Below, piece by piece: positions 8,813-18,776 of a DNA stretch of 64,000 nt; the stretch's first letter is position 1, and every line of letters starts with the position of its first letter. The notes beneath the pieces are model-generated. The model was not told where the DNA came from. It saw nothing but the letters and a program-made list of their open reading frames with translations, and ran no database searches. The DNA comes from Rhodopseudomonas palustris (GTDB lineage: Bacteria > Pseudomonadota > Alphaproteobacteria > Rhizobiales > Xanthobacteraceae): positions 625,263 through 689,262 of the forward strand of contig NZ_QKQS01000023.1 of NCBI RefSeq assembly GCF_003226555.1, read 5' to 3'. A program made the position numbers and the translations under genes.

Positions 8813-9904
8813 TCAATCCGCTGAGGCCGGTTGCTTCGCTTGTTGCCAAGCCATGATCTCGCGCGGAATCTGGTTCAGCGACACCACCTTCTCGACCGCG
8901 CCGCAGGCGATCGCTTCTTTCGGCATGCCGAACACCACACAGCTCTCTTCATCCTGCGCACAGGTGGAGGCACCGAGCTTGCGCATCTCGAGCAGACCGC
9001 GCGCGCCGTCGTCGCCCATGCCGGTCATGATGATACCGAGAGCGTTGGCGCCGGCATATTGGGCGGCGGAGCGGAACAGCACGTCGGCCGAGGGGCGATG
9101 CCGCGACACCGGCGGCCCGTCTTTGATGGCGATCTGATAGCGCAGGCCGCTGCGCACCAGCAGCATGTGGCGGGCGCCCGGCGCAATGTAGGCCCAGCCC
9201 GGCAGCACCGGATCGCCGTCCTCGGCTTCCTTGACGTTGATCCGGCAGCCGGCGTTGAGCCGCTTGGCGAAGGCGGCGGTGAAGCCCTGCGGCATGTGCT
9301 GGACGATCAGGATGCCCGGACAGTTCGGCGGCAGCACCTCCAGCACGTCGTAGAGGGCTTCGGTGCCGCCGGTCGAGACGCCGATACACACGATCCGCTC
9401 GGTGGTCGGACGCGACCGTCCGGCGACCGGCGGCGGAATGATGGCGTCCGCTGTCAGCTTTTGCTCGATCACCTTGCGCGCCGCGCGGGGACGGACCCGG
9501 GCGCGCGACGCGGACTTAATCGCTTCGCGCAGCCGGCCGGAGCTCTCCATCAGCGCCTGTCGGGTATCGACTCGCGGCTTGGGCACGATATCGACGGCGC
9601 CGGCCTCGAGCGCCTCGAACATCAAGTCCGAGCCCTCGGCCGTCAGCGACGAGCAGATCACCACCGGGATCGGATGTTGCGCCATGATCTTGCGCAGGAA
9701 TGTGATGCCGTCCATCCGCGGCATCTCGATGTCGAGCAGGATGACATCGGGCAATTCGTTCTGCAGCCGCTTCGCTGCGACGAAGGGGTCCGACGCGGTT
9801 CCGATCACCTCGATCTCGGGATCTTCGCCGAGGATACTACCAAGGACCTGTCGCACCGAGGCGGAGTCGTCGACGATGAGAACCCTGACCTTCTGCTTCG
9901 CCAT
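8813..9904 (-). CDS. cheB: Chemotaxis response regulator protein-glutamate methylesterase CheB
   Basis: A 363-residue two-domain enzyme that removes methyl groups from receptors. The receiver domain (residues 1-120) has the acidic pair in VDDSA and the phospho-acceptor Asp in [11 protein letters not shown]. After a linker, the methylesterase domain carries the nucleophile loop [11 protein letters not shown], the histidine in [15 protein letters not shown] and the Asp in GMGDDGARG, the complete catalytic triad. Start ATG 9904 is preceded by GGAG at eight bases, better than the ATG six codons upstream. It follows cheR by 20 bases in the same operon. Confidence 0.95.
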   Translation of the reverse strand: MAKQKVRVLIVDDSASVRQVLGSILGEDPEIEVIGTASDPFVAAKRLQNELPDVILLDIEMPRMDGITFLRKIMAQHPIPVVICSSLTAEGSDLMFEALEAGAVDIVPKPRVDTRQALMESSGRLREAIKSASRARVRPRAARKVIEQKLTADAIIPPPVAGRSRPTTERIVCIGVSTGGTEALYDVLEVLPPNCPGILIVQHMPQGFTAAFAKRLNAGCRINVKEAEDGDPVLPGWAYIAPGARHMLLVRSGLRYQIAIKDGPPVSRHRPSADVLFRSAAQYAGANALGIIMTGMGDDGARGLLEMRKLGASTCAQDEESCVVFGMPKEAIACGAVEKVVSLNQIPREIMAWQQAKQPASAD

Positions 9905-9924
9905 CTGGTGCGCTCCAATCATCC

Positions 9925-10767
9925 CTATAGTCTAAAGACGGTTGGTTGAACCTGCCTTAACTTCGGCAGGGCGCTGTGGATCATCGACTCGGAGTGGCCG
10001 ACCAGCAGATAGCCGCCCGGCCGCAGATGCGAGCACAACTGCTCGACCACTTTGCGCTGGGTGTCGCGGTCGAAATAGATCAGCACGTTGCGGCAGAAGA
10101 TGATGTCGACGTCGCGGTCCACCGGATAGGACGAATCCATCAGGTTCATCCGCGTGAAGTTGGTCAGCCGACGCAGTTCCGGAACCACCCGCACCTCTTG
10201 CCGAGCGCGGTCACGCGAGGTCAGGAAGTAACGCTCGATAAACGGTGCCGGCACAGGCGCGATCACTTCACGATTGTAAATCGCGGCCGTCGCGACGCGC
10301 AGCACGGCGGTCGAAATGTCGGTTCCGAGGATCCGAAACTGAAACCGGCGGCCGGCCTGCACCATGTCGTCCAGTACCATCGCGGTGGTGTAGGCCTCCA
10401 TGCCGGTCGAACACGCAGAGCTCCAGATCTTCAGATCGTTGGATTTGCGGTCGGGCAGCTTGAGAAGCTCCGGTACCGCGACAGTTCTGAGAAACTCGAA
10501 GTGCTGCGGCTCACGAAAAAAGTCGGTCTTGTTGGTGGTGACGACGTCGATGAGATGCGTCAGCTCTTCGTCGAGGACCGCTTTGTCGAACAGGTTGTCG
10601 ACATATTCGCCGACACCCGAATAGTTCAGCGCTCGCACCCGCTTGTGGAGACGTCCCTCCAGCATCAGACGCTTGGCGGTCGGCATCTTGATGCCGACCT
10701 GACCTTCGATCAACTCGGCCAGCGAGCGAAACTGCCTGTCCGACAATTGACGATTAGCTTGGACCAT
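9925..10767 (-). CDS. cheR: Chemotaxis protein methyltransferase CheR
   Basis: A 280-residue S-adenosylmethionine-dependent enzyme that methylates glutamates on chemoreceptors. It has the all-helical N-terminal domain (about residues 1-75), then the Rossmann-like domain with the SAM motif [14 protein letters not shown] and the segment [13 protein letters not shown] that lines the active site, ending with LVGHSESM. Length and motif order are normal for the family. It lies between the membrane MCP and cheB, and about 160 bases of non-coding DNA separate it from the MCP gene. Confidence 0.95.
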   Translation of the reverse strand: MVQANRQLSDRQFRSLAELIEGQVGIKMPTAKRLMLEGRLHKRVRALNYSGVGEYVDNLFDKAVLDEELTHLIDVVTTNKTDFFREPQHFEFLRTVAVPELLKLPDRKSNDLKIWSSACSTGMEAYTTAMVLDDMVQAGRRFQFRILGTDISTAVLRVATAAIYNREVIAPVPAPFIERYFLTSRDRARQEVRVVPELRRLTNFTRMNLMDSSYPVDRDVDIIFCRNVLIYFDRDTQRKVVEQLCSHLRPGGYLLVGHSESMIHSALPKLRQVQPTVFRL

Positions 10768-10929
10768 GGGGAATACTCAAACTGCCGGTCCGACGACCGC
10801 TCGTCTCGCAACGGACAAACTGCTGCAATCGATCGTGCAACCGCCGATCGGCGCTTTGGGAAGGTGAACGCCCGATCAGGCGTTCACCGCTGTTGGTCTG
10901 GCTCGCGGGCGCACGATCCCGCTTACCGC

Positions 10930-12738
10930 TCAGCGCTGGAAGTCAGCGTCGCGGTCGTCTTCGCCGTCACCGAGCGCGAAGGCGAAACCACCGCCGCCGG
11001 CGGCTTTGAGCTGGCGCTGCGGCTTGGCGGCCACAGGCTTCTTGGGGCCGCGATCGACGGCGGCCATGTGGGCGGCCTTGGCGCGGAGCTGAGTCACGGC
11101 CTTATCGAGCGGAGCGCCGTGCGACGCAGACGTGCCCTGCTCGATGCGGAAGAACGCGATGGTCGACTGCAACTGCTCGGCCTGCGAGGCGAGCTCCTCC
11201 GAGGTCGAGGAGACCTGCTCGGAGGCGCTGGCGTTCTGCTGGCCGACCTTGTCGAGCTGCTGGATCGCCTGGTTGATCTGCGACGATCCGACATCCTGTT
11301 CGCGGCAGGCCGACGAGATCTCCTGCACCAGCTCGGAGGTCTTCTTGATGTCCGGCACCAGCCTGGCGAGCATATCGCCGGCTTCCTGCGCGACCCGCAC
11401 GGTTTCGCCGGAGAGTTCGCCGATCTCGGTCGCGGACGCCTGGCTGCGTTCGGCGAGCTTGCGGACTTCCGAGGCGACCACCGCGAAGCCCTTGCCGTGT
11501 TCGCCGGCCCGGGCCGCTTCGACCGCGGCGTTGAGCGCCAGAAGGTCGGTCTGCCGTGCGATCTCCTGCACGATGGTGATCTTCTCGGCGATCGTCTGCA
11601 TCGCCTGAACGGCGCGGCCCACGGCGGCCCCGCTGGCTTCGGCGTCCTTGGCGGACTGCGCGGCGATCTTTTCGGTCTGGCTGGCGTTCTCGGCGTTCTG
11701 CTTGATGTTGGCCGCCATCTCTTCCATCGACGAGGAAGCCTCCTCGGCCGAAGAGGCCTGCTCGGTGGCACCTTGCGAGAGTTGCTCGGCGCTAGCCGAC
11801 AGTTCCTGGCTGCCGGCCGAGACGTTCTGAGCCGCGGTGAGCGCTTCCGACACGATCTGGCGCAGCTTCTCGACCATCTGCTCGAGCGCGATGCCGAGCG
11901 TATCCTTCTCGGACAGCCGTTTGGCCTCGGTGGTGAGATTGCCGCGGGCGATCTCGTTGGCGACATCCGCCGTGGCGTTGAGGTTGGCGGTCATCGCATT
12001 CAGCGACTTCACCAGATCGCCGATTTCATCGTTGCTGGAGACGTCGATTTTCTGGCTGAGATCGCCGATCGCCACCGCGTCGGCAAGCCCCACAGCCCGC
12101 GACAGGCCGCGGCTGATATTGACCGCGATCCAGGTCGCAGCGATCAGAGCGATGATCAACGAGACGATGACGAGGCTGATCAGCATCAGCTGTGCACGAG
12201 CGCCGTCCTCGATCGCCTGTTCCGACCGATCCGACATCGTCTTCCTGACGTAGTTGATATATTCGTTGAGATCGGCCGTTGCTTCGGTGATCTCCTTCCG
12301 AACCTCAGTGCTCGACAGTTCGGTCGCCCTCGCCTTGTCGGACTTTGCCAACCGGAGGGCCTGATCCTCGCTGTTGTTGACGCGCAGATACGCCGCGGAG
12401 AACTTGTCGAGAATCCGTTTGCCGTTTTCGCTCGCAAGGGCGTGGACCTCGTCTCTTGCTCGCATCAGCTTCGTGCGAATGCTGGCGATCTCCGCAACGT
12501 AGCGATCCACCTCGTTCTCGGCAGTCGCCAGGATGGCGTTCTTTTCTGCCCGAATCTGCTGCAGCAGCATTTCGTTCAAGTGGTTGGCTTTATCCATTCG
12601 GTCTGCCGCCGCCGTCAGAGCCGTCGTGGTCGCGGTCATCTCGCTCAGCTTGAAATAAGCCACCGCCCCGGCGATGGCGGACAGCAGGATCACGACACCG
12701 AAGGCGCCGGCCAGCTTTGCTTTGACAGTCAGTCTCAT
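10930..12738 (-). CDS. Methyl-accepting chemotaxis protein, membrane-bound
   Basis: A 602-residue chemoreceptor. One membrane segment follows the start ([19 protein letters not shown]), then a periplasmic four-helix-bundle sensor of about 160 residues, a second membrane segment ([23 protein letters not shown]), a HAMP region, and a long cytoplasmic signalling domain with the hairpin tip [41 protein letters not shown]. The start at 12738 has AAGGAA seven bases upstream and gives a standard short cytoplasmic N terminus. The C terminus ends in a charged, Gly/Ala-rich tail without a recognisable CheR-binding pentapeptide. The ligand is unknown. Confidence 0.93.
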   Translation of the reverse strand: MRLTVKAKLAGAFGVVILLSAIAGAVAYFKLSEMTATTTALTAAADRMDKANHLNEMLLQQIRAEKNAILATAENEVDRYVAEIASIRTKLMRARDEVHALASENGKRILDKFSAAYLRVNNSEDQALRLAKSDKARATELSSTEVRKEITEATADLNEYINYVRKTMSDRSEQAIEDGARAQLMLISLVIVSLIIALIAATWIAVNISRGLSRAVGLADAVAIGDLSQKIDVSSNDEIGDLVKSLNAMTANLNATADVANEIARGNLTTEAKRLSEKDTLGIALEQMVEKLRQIVSEALTAAQNVSAGSQELSASAEQLSQGATEQASSAEEASSSMEEMAANIKQNAENASQTEKIAAQSAKDAEASGAAVGRAVQAMQTIAEKITIVQEIARQTDLLALNAAVEAARAGEHGKGFAVVASEVRKLAERSQASATEIGELSGETVRVAQEAGDMLARLVPDIKKTSELVQEISSACREQDVGSSQINQAIQQLDKVGQQNASASEQVSSTSEELASQAEQLQSTIAFFRIEQGTSASHGAPLDKAVTQLRAKAAHMAAVDRGPKKPVAAKPQRQLKAAGGGGFAFALGDGEDDRDADFQR

Positions 12739-12805
12739 GTCGAGATTCCTTAGAGGTCGAAGATTTGGGCCAAACTCACGCAACAACTGATCCGGACCGG
12801 GCGGC

Positions 12806-13294
12806 TCAAGCCGCCAGGTCGTTCGATGGGTTCGCGGCAGCGCCGGCCGACACGTCAGTGCTGGCCATCAGGCGCGCCAGATCGAAAATGATGACGAAGC
12901 GATCGCCCTTGCGACCGATGCCGGCGATGTAGTCCGACTTCCATTTGCCGCCGACGTCGGGGACCTGTTCGAGCGAGCTTTCTTCGATATCGGTGACTTC
13001 GTAGACACAGTCGGCGACGAAGCCGACGCCGACGACGCGGCCCGCAACCGGCACGTCGAGAATGATGATGCGGGTTGCATCGGTGGTCGGCACCGGTGGC
13101 AGATCCAGCTTCAGCCGTAGATCGAGGATTGGATAACCGGTGCCGCGCACGTCGATCATGCCGAGCATGAACTCCGGCGCATGCGGCAGCCGCGAGATCG
13201 GCCGCATGTCGAGGATTTCACGCACGTTGCGGATCGCCATGCCGAACGTCTCGCCGGCGAGTCCGAGCGTCAGATATTGCGCGGTTTCGGCCAT
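12806..13294 (-). CDS. cheW: Chemotaxis coupling protein CheW (copy 1)
   Basis: A 162-residue CheW scaffold that links receptors to the CheA kinase in the cytoplasmic array. The typical opening ([23 protein letters not shown]), the middle [18 protein letters not shown] and the closing [23 protein letters not shown] are all present. It lies between the second cheW and the membrane MCP. The two CheW copies in this operon differ clearly from each other, so they may serve different receptors or positions in the array; that is inference. Confidence 0.93.
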   Translation of the reverse strand: MAETAQYLTLGLAGETFGMAIRNVREILDMRPISRLPHAPEFMLGMIDVRGTGYPILDLRLKLDLPPVPTTDATRIIILDVPVAGRVVGVGFVADCVYEVTDIEESSLEQVPDVGGKWKSDYIAGIGRKGDRFVIIFDLARLMASTDVSAGAAANPSNDLAA

Positions 13295-13354
13295 GTCTTC
13301 CTCACTTCAGCGTAGGTTGGCGGCAGGCGCCGCCGGATGTCGGACCGAGGGCGC

Positions 13355-13825
13355 TCAATTCAGAATCCGTTCCATGTTCGGCACGACGACGAATTCGTCG
13401 CGCCACTTGGTGATGAAGCGGATGTATTCCGGCTTCCAATGCATGCCGACGCGGGGCGTCTGCTGCGCGTCGGTGCGGGAAATCTCGGTGACCTCGTAGA
13501 CCCGGTCGGCACTGACGCCGACCAGCACCGGCTCGTTGTCGATGCGAACCTCGATCACCACGATGCGGCTGTCAGCGGTGTGGTTCAGCACCGGCATGCC
13601 GAAGCGGATGCGCAAGTCGGCGAACGGAATGACATTGCCACGGACGTTGATCACGCTCGGGACGAACGCTTTGGCGCCGGCGACCTTGGTGGCGGGAATG
13701 GGATCGATGATTTCGCGGACCGTTCCGGCGTCGAGCGCGAATTTCTCATCGCCTAGCCCGATCATGACCACCTGCATCGCGTCGGCATCACCGTCGGCTG
13801 CACTTTGGACCCTATCGCTGTTCAT
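13355..13825 (-). CDS. cheW: Chemotaxis coupling protein CheW (copy 2)
   Basis: A 156-residue CheW-family coupling protein. It shows the family pattern (VVMIGLGDEKFALDAGTVREIID, VINVRGNVIPFADLRIRFG, IVVIEVRIDNEPVLVGVSADRVYEV). Its start overlaps the cheA stop by one base (TGATG), so it is translationally coupled to the kinase, while 60 bases separate it from copy 1. The N-terminal 16 residues are an extra, poorly conserved extension. Its role would be to bridge the CheA P5 domain and receptor tips. Confidence 0.93.
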   Translation of the reverse strand: MNSDRVQSAADGDADAMQVVMIGLGDEKFALDAGTVREIIDPIPATKVAGAKAFVPSVINVRGNVIPFADLRIRFGMPVLNHTADSRIVVIEVRIDNEPVLVGVSADRVYEVTEISRTDAQQTPRVGMHWKPEYIRFITKWRDEFVVVPNMERILN

Positions 13826-15879
13826 CAGGCTGCCTCGCTCATCTGCTTTTCCGCCTGCGCCTGGGCGAGCCCGACCAGTTGCACCACGTCGAGGATCAGG
13901 GCGGCGGTGCCGTCGCCGAGAATCGTCGCGCCAGAGAAGATCGTGACGTCGGAGTGCAGCTTCGACAGCGACTTGATCACGGTCTGGTGGTTACCGAGGA
14001 TCTGGTCTGCCACCAGGCCGACGCGGGTCTCTCCCGTCGAGATGATGATCGTCTTCTGGTACTGATCCGGTTCGCCGTCGGCATCGAAGATTTCGCGCAG
14101 GCGCAGGAACGGCACGAGATTGCCACGGACGTTGAGGAAGTTGCGGCTGCGCGAACGCTCATCCTCGGCGGTGAGTTCGACGCACTCTTCCACGGCGGAC
14201 AGCGGGATGATGTAGCGACCGCCGCCCACCCGGATCAGCAGGCCTTCAATAATCGCCAGCGTCAGCGGCAGGCGCAGTGTGACGGTGGTGCTGACGCCGG
14301 GGACGGTCGAGAGATCGATCGTCCCGCGCATGTTTTCGATGGTACGCTTGACCACATCCATGCCGACGCCGCGGCCGGACAGCGCCGAGACGGTTTGCGC
14401 CGTCGAGAAGCCGGGGTGGAACAGAAATTGATGAATCTCCTGGTCGGTGGCCGAAGCTCCCGGCGTGATCAGGCCCTGCTCTTCGGCCTTGGCGCGGATC
14501 CGAGCGGTGTTCAGGCCGCCGCCATTGTCTTTCACGGTCACGAGGACCTGTGCGCCGGCATGCACGGCGGCGAGTTCAATCCGGCCCTGCTCCGGCTTGC
14601 CGGCAGCGACCCGCGCGGACGGCGATTCGATGCCATGATCGATCGCGTTGCGGATCAGGTGGACCAGCGGATCGGCCAGGCACTCGATCATCGTCTTGTC
14701 GAGTTCAGTGTCCTCACCCGAGGTCATGAACTCCACCGGCTTGCCGAGATCGCGCGACAGATCGTGGACCAGACGGTGGAAGCGGCCGAACAGCGAGCCG
14801 ATCGGGACCATCCGCGCGCCCATCGTGGTGTCGCGCAGGCTGGAGGCGAGCCGTTCGATCTCTTCTGCGATCAGCTTGATCGAAATGTCGTCGCCGGAGG
14901 CGGCGAGTTGGCTGAGGCGTGCCTGTGCGATCACCAGTTCGCCGACCCGGTCCATCAGTTCGTCGAGCCGCTCGGCCTGAACCCGGACAGTGGCGATGCC
15001 GCGGTCGTCGGCACGGCGCGGCTCGCCGCTGCGGCGCTCCACGGCCGGTGCCACGGTCGCAGCCGGTTGCGGCGCAGGCACGGCCTCTTCCGCATGCTGC
15101 GGCGGCTCCGGAGGCAGAATCGACACCTCGGGCAGTTCGAGCATCGGCACCGGCTGCGGAGCCTCGCCTTCGAACAGCGGCTCCAGAACGAGCTGCATCT
15201 CGTCCTGGACGAACATGAAGACGTCGTCGATCGCGGCCTTGTCGCAATCCGAATGCAGCGAGACGTCCCACTTCAAATAGCAATCCTCGGGCACCAGCTC
15301 ATCGAGGAACGGAATGCCGTCGGTCAGCGGCGTTGCGAAGCAGGAGCCGAGCTTGCTGAGGTCATCGAGCAGATCCAGCGGATTGGATCCGTTGCGCAGG
15401 ATCTGGGAGTCGAATTCAAAGCGCAGATGCCATCCGACCTGCCGGCGCTCCGACGCTTGCGCTCGTGCCGGCACAGGCGACGACACCGGCGCTTCGACGG
15501 CTGCGGTCGGCGAAACGAATCGGCTGAGGTCGGCCAGGATCGCATCGCCGATGATCGCGTCGGTCTCGTCGGGCGTTTCGATCAGAGCGCGGATGTAGTC
15601 CTTGGCGGCGAGCGCGACCGACACCAGATCATGGGTCGGCTTGATCTCACCCTTGCGGACGCGCTCGAACGCGGTCTCGAACTCGTGGGTAAAGGTGGCG
15701 ACCTTGTCGAACCCGAACATCGCGCCCGACCCCTTGATGGTGTGCAGGGCGCGGAACGCGGAATCGACCAGCTCGCGGTCGTCGGGGTTCTGGCCGAGAT
15801 CGAGCAGCGCCGCTTCCAGCACTTCGAACAGCTCGGCCGCCTCCTGGCGGAAGACTGCTGCCGGATCGATCGTGGTCAT
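13825..15879 (-). CDS. cheA: Chemotaxis histidine kinase CheA
   Basis: A 684-residue CheA. Domains in order: Hpt/P1 with the phosphorylated histidine in RALHTIKGSGAMFGF (about residue 45), a CheY-binding-like P2 region and a Pro/Ala-rich linker (about 130-330), dimerisation P3 (VQAERLDELMDRVGELVIAQARL), the ATPase P4 with HLIRNAIDHGIE, the G box DNGGGL and GRGVGMDVVK, and the CheW-like P5 (LIRVGGGRYIIPLSAVEECVE). It phosphorylates CheY and CheB. The ATG at 15879 overlaps the cheY stop (ATGA), which fixes the start. Confidence 0.95.
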   Translation of the reverse strand: MTTIDPAAVFRQEAAELFEVLEAALLDLGQNPDDRELVDSAFRALHTIKGSGAMFGFDKVATFTHEFETAFERVRKGEIKPTHDLVSVALAAKDYIRALIETPDETDAIIGDAILADLSRFVSPTAAVEAPVSSPVPARAQASERRQVGWHLRFEFDSQILRNGSNPLDLLDDLSKLGSCFATPLTDGIPFLDELVPEDCYLKWDVSLHSDCDKAAIDDVFMFVQDEMQLVLEPLFEGEAPQPVPMLELPEVSILPPEPPQHAEEAVPAPQPAATVAPAVERRSGEPRRADDRGIATVRVQAERLDELMDRVGELVIAQARLSQLAASGDDISIKLIAEEIERLASSLRDTTMGARMVPIGSLFGRFHRLVHDLSRDLGKPVEFMTSGEDTELDKTMIECLADPLVHLIRNAIDHGIESPSARVAAGKPEQGRIELAAVHAGAQVLVTVKDNGGGLNTARIRAKAEEQGLITPGASATDQEIHQFLFHPGFSTAQTVSALSGRGVGMDVVKRTIENMRGTIDLSTVPGVSTTVTLRLPLTLAIIEGLLIRVGGGRYIIPLSAVEECVELTAEDERSRSRNFLNVRGNLVPFLRLREIFDADGEPDQYQKTIIISTGETRVGLVADQILGNHQTVIKSLSKLHSDVTIFSGATILGDGTAALILDVVQLVGLAQAQAEKQMSEAA

Positions 15880-16241
15880 GACCGCACCAGTTTGCTCACC
15901 ACGGAGAGCAGCTGCTCCGGCTTGAACGGCTTGGTGATCCAGCCGGTGGCGCCGCAGCTCTTGGCCTCCTGTTTGACCGCGTCGTTGGACTCGGTGGTCA
16001 GAAACACGATCGGCAGGCCGACCAAATTGGGCTGCTTGCGCAGCGCCTTGATCAGCTCGAGCCCGTTCATCACCGGCATATTGAGGTCGGTAATGACGAG
16101 ATCGACCTTGGTGGCCTGGGCTTTCGACAGGCCCTGGGCGCCGTCGCCGGCCTCGAGCACGCTGTGGCCGGCCGGCTCGAGCGTCACCTTGATCATCTGG
16201 CGGATGCTTGGGGAATCGTCGACAGTCAGGATCGTGGCCAT
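15876..16241 (-). CDS. cheY: Chemotaxis response regulator CheY
   Basis: A 121-residue single-domain receiver. The acidic pocket (TVDDSPS), the phospho-acceptor Asp in VITDLNMPVMNG, the conserved Thr in FLTTES and the Lys in ITKPFKPEQL are all in place, with no output domain. Once phosphorylated by CheA it binds the flagellar switch. It overlaps cheA by four bases and the upstream STAS gene by 16 bases, so the three are tightly coupled. Confidence 0.95.
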   Translation of the reverse strand: MATILTVDDSPSIRQMIKVTLEPAGHSVLEAGDGAQGLSKAQATKVDLVITDLNMPVMNGLELIKALRKQPNLVGLPIVFLTTESNDAVKQEAKSCGATGWITKPFKPEQLLSVVSKLVRS

Positions 16242-16564
16242 TGCGAGCCACCTTTCTTCTGCGGGAAATGCTGGTCGATCATTTCGTCGCCGGCAAAGCC
16301 GGCGCGCTCGATGGTGGTGCGCAGGACTTCGGAGAGCTCGGTCAGCACCACCGGGCGCCCTTGGGCCGCTCCGGTCTTGGCGGTCGACAGCAGGAGCTGG
16401 ATCGAGGTGAGATCGGCCCTGTTCACTCTTGAACAGTCGATCTCCAGCGGGCCTTGGCGACCGAGCGCTTCCTGGATCGTCTCGTGGATGCTTCGGATGG
16501 ACGAGATACTACAATCGGAAGGGAGCCGAAGCGCGCCTCCCGCTTCGGTGGGTTCTAACGTCAT
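16226..16564 (-). CDS. STAS-domain protein at the head of the che operon
   Basis: A 112-residue single STAS domain (sulfate transporter/anti-sigma antagonist fold). The pattern of LRLPSDCSISSIRSIHETI, then EIDCSRVNRADLTSIQLLLS with the Ser that is phosphorylated in SpoIIAA-like proteins, and GRPVVLTELSEVL fits the family. It is the first gene of the chemotaxis operon and overlaps cheY by 16 bases. STAS proteins head several chemotaxis operons in alphaproteobacteria, where their role is poorly defined; a link to a stress-signalling partner switch is possible but no kinase or anti-sigma gene is adjacent. Confidence 0.8.
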   Translation of the reverse strand: MTLEPTEAGGALRLPSDCSISSIRSIHETIQEALGRQGPLEIDCSRVNRADLTSIQLLLSTAKTGAAQGRPVVLTELSEVLRTTIERAGFAGDEMIDQHFPQKKGGSQWPRS

Positions 16565-16834
16565 TGCACGCCCCAGCCGCGAGGCGACTCGATCGCCGCC
16601 ACACGATTACTTTGTCGATACCGCAGAGCGTGACGCGCAATTATTAAAATAGTGTACTACGCCCCGTTGTCGCAGAGCTCTGAGCACCCGACGCATAACT
16701 GGAAGCCCTCTATACGGTGAACTACGGGGTAGCTCCAAAATTCATTATTAGATCAAACGATCGCCAAGCGGCACACACTTAGTCTGAACTTAAGGGGTAA
16801 CTGATAGGGTCAAGTTCGACGCAGGGATTTCTGG

Positions 16835-17956
16835 TTGTACAGAATGTTAATTCAGGCACTGGTTGTTGACGACAGTCGATCGGCTTTGGAATACCTGACG
16901 CGAACCATCGAAGCGGACGGACAGGTCCATGTGATCGCCTTTACCGACCCGCTGCAGGCGCTGGCTTCGGCCCGCAACCTCGATATCGACATTGTCTTCG
17001 TCGATTACGAGATGCCGCATATGGACGGCATCAGCCTGATCCGGCGGCTGCGATCCCTGCCGAAGTTCTCCGACGTCCCGATCGTCATGATCACCTCGAT
17101 CGAAAGCGACGAGGTGCGGCTGCACGCGCTCGACGCCGGTGCGACCGACTTTCTCCCGAAGCACCCGAAGAATCTGGAGACCCAGGTCCGGCTGCGCAAC
17201 ATGATCCGGCTCGGCTCCGCGGTCCGCAAATTGAATGATCGCGCCGCACTGCTGGCGAGCGAAGTGGCACGCGCCACCCACGCGCTGCAGGAGCGCGAGG
17301 AGGAGATCATCCTGCGGCTGGCGCTCTCGGTCGAATATCGCGACAACGACACCGGCGATCACACCCTCAGGGTGGCGAAGTACAGCCGAATGATCGCCGA
17401 AGGACTGGGATTGCCGGAAAGGCTGTGCCGGGAGATTTACCTAGCCGCCCCGCTGCATGATGTCGGCAAGGTTGCCACCCCCGACCAAATTCTCCTCAAG
17501 CCGGGCAAGCTGACGCCGGACGAGATCGCCGTCATGCAAACCCACACCACGATCGGCGCGTCGATCCTCGCCGGCAGTCGGTGCGAGCTGATTCGGCTCG
17601 CCGCCGACATCGCCGTCGCCCATCACGAGCGATGGGACGGCACTGGCTATCCGAACAAACTCAAAGGCGACGAGATTCCCATCGCGGCCCGGATTGTCGC
17701 GGTCGCGGACGTGTTCGACGCGCTCTCCACCGCCCGCCCATATAAAGAGGCAATGCCTTTGCCGGTAGCGCGGCAGCATCTCGAAAACGGGCGCGGCCTG
17801 CATTTCGATCCAGCCTGCGTCGATGTCTTCCTGGCGCGCTGGGACGACGTCGTTGCGATCGCGGCGGACCGGTTGCGGCTTCGTCCGACAGACGAAGCCC
17901 CGCTTCAGCCCGCGCTGAACTCGGACGTCACGGAGCCCACGAAGTCGGACGTCTGA
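16835..17956 (+). CDS. Response regulator with HD-GYP phosphodiesterase output
   Basis: A 373-residue protein with an N-terminal receiver (residues 1-130; VVDDSRS, acceptor Asp in FVDYEMPHMDG, Thr-Ser in MITSIES, Lys in LPKHP), a helical linker, and an HD-GYP domain (about 160-340). The HD pair is in LHDVGK, followed by HHERWDGTGYP and ARIVAVADVFDALSTARPYK. The full GYP triad suggests an active cyclic-di-GMP phosphodiesterase that lowers c-di-GMP on phosphorylation. It diverges from the che operon. The TTG at 16835 has AGGG eight bases upstream; an ATG at 16844 is the alternative and lacks well-spaced pairing. Confidence 0.9.
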   Translation: MYRMLIQALVVDDSRSALEYLTRTIEADGQVHVIAFTDPLQALASARNLDIDIVFVDYEMPHMDGISLIRRLRSLPKFSDVPIVMITSIESDEVRLHALDAGATDFLPKHPKNLETQVRLRNMIRLGSAVRKLNDRAALLASEVARATHALQEREEEIILRLALSVEYRDNDTGDHTLRVAKYSRMIAEGLGLPERLCREIYLAAPLHDVGKVATPDQILLKPGKLTPDEIAVMQTHTTIGASILAGSRCELIRLAADIAVAHHERWDGTGYPNKLKGDEIPIAARIVAVADVFDALSTARPYKEAMPLPVARQHLENGRGLHFDPACVDVFLARWDDVVAIAADRLRLRPTDEAPLQPALNSDVTEPTKSDV

Positions 17957-18086
17957 CCGGCCCGGTCGACTCCTTGCATCTCGACTCCTCACATCGCGGG
18001 GAGACTCAGTTGCCCCCGCCCCGCACGGCGGAGCGCGGTCCCGGCCGATCCCCGTCAGTTCGGACGGTCAGCGCGGCGCGCGACGA

Positions 18087-18776
18087 TCACGCGCCTGAGC
18101 CCTCGGTCAACGAATAACCGAGACCGTGAACCGTGATGATCTGCAGCGTGCTCCCGGAGATCCGCCTCCGGAGTCGCGAAACGAGCACATCGCCCGTGCG
18201 GTCGCCGTAAACCCACTCCCGCCCCCCGATCGCCTTGCTGATGTCGCTGCGACTTTGGGGAATCTCGACATTCTTCATGAAATGAGCGAGAAGGCGGTTC
18301 TCTGCCGGCGAAAGGCACTCCGTTCGTCCGGCAACGGCGAGCCGGCGGGTCACGAGATTCAAATGAAACGTCTCGCTGATCGACAATACGGCAGGGGCGG
18401 ACGTGTCGCGACGCGTCGCAAGGTGTCTCTCGATGCGAGCCTTCAACACGGCCGGCTCGACTGGCTTGCTGACATAGTCGAGCGCACCGAGACCGAGCCC
18501 CAGCAACTGATCGTTCGGCGTGGACAGGCTCGACAGAACGATGAAGGACGATCTCGCGTCCGCCTGTATCTCAGGTGCGAGAAGCAAGCCGTCGGTATCG
18601 GGCAGCCGTCTGTCGAGAATGACGAGGTCGAAATGCTCGTCCTTGAGCGCGGCCAGCCCGGCCGCCCCGTCGGCCGCACAGGTGATCGAGTGCCCCATCT
18701 GTCTGCCAATGTCCTCGACCATGAAATGGATGAGGACATCGTCGTCGACCAGGAGAATTTTCGCCGCAGAACTCAT
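18087..18776 (-). CDS. OmpR-family response regulator (DorR/TorR-like)
   Basis: A 229-residue transcription factor. The receiver has LLVDDDV, acceptor Asp in VILDRRLPDTDG and Lys in VSKPVEP. The winged helix starts around residue 145 (LSPAENRLLAHFMKN, then RTGDVLVSRLRRRI and VHGLGYSL). It overlaps the hybrid kinase gene by four bases (ATGA), and that pair is divergent from the cytochrome-torD-torA operon, the arrangement seen in dorSR/torSR systems. It therefore probably activates the reductase operon in response to TMAO/DMSO or related electron acceptors; this role is inferred from position. Confidence 0.88.
   Translation of the reverse strand: MSSAAKILLVDDDVLIHFMVEDIGRQMGHSITCAADGAAGLAALKDEHFDLVILDRRLPDTDGLLLAPEIQADARSSFIVLSSLSTPNDQLLGLGLGALDYVSKPVEPAVLKARIERHLATRRDTSAPAVLSISETFHLNLVTRRLAVAGRTECLSPAENRLLAHFMKNVEIPQSRSDISKAIGGREWVYGDRTGDVLVSRLRRRISGSTLQIITVHGLGYSLTEGSGA

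Noticed and set aside
9976-12753. Open frame of about 925 codons on the plus strand opposite cheR and the MCP
   Set aside because: Antisense to recognised chemotaxis genes; the translation has no domain and strongly skewed composition.
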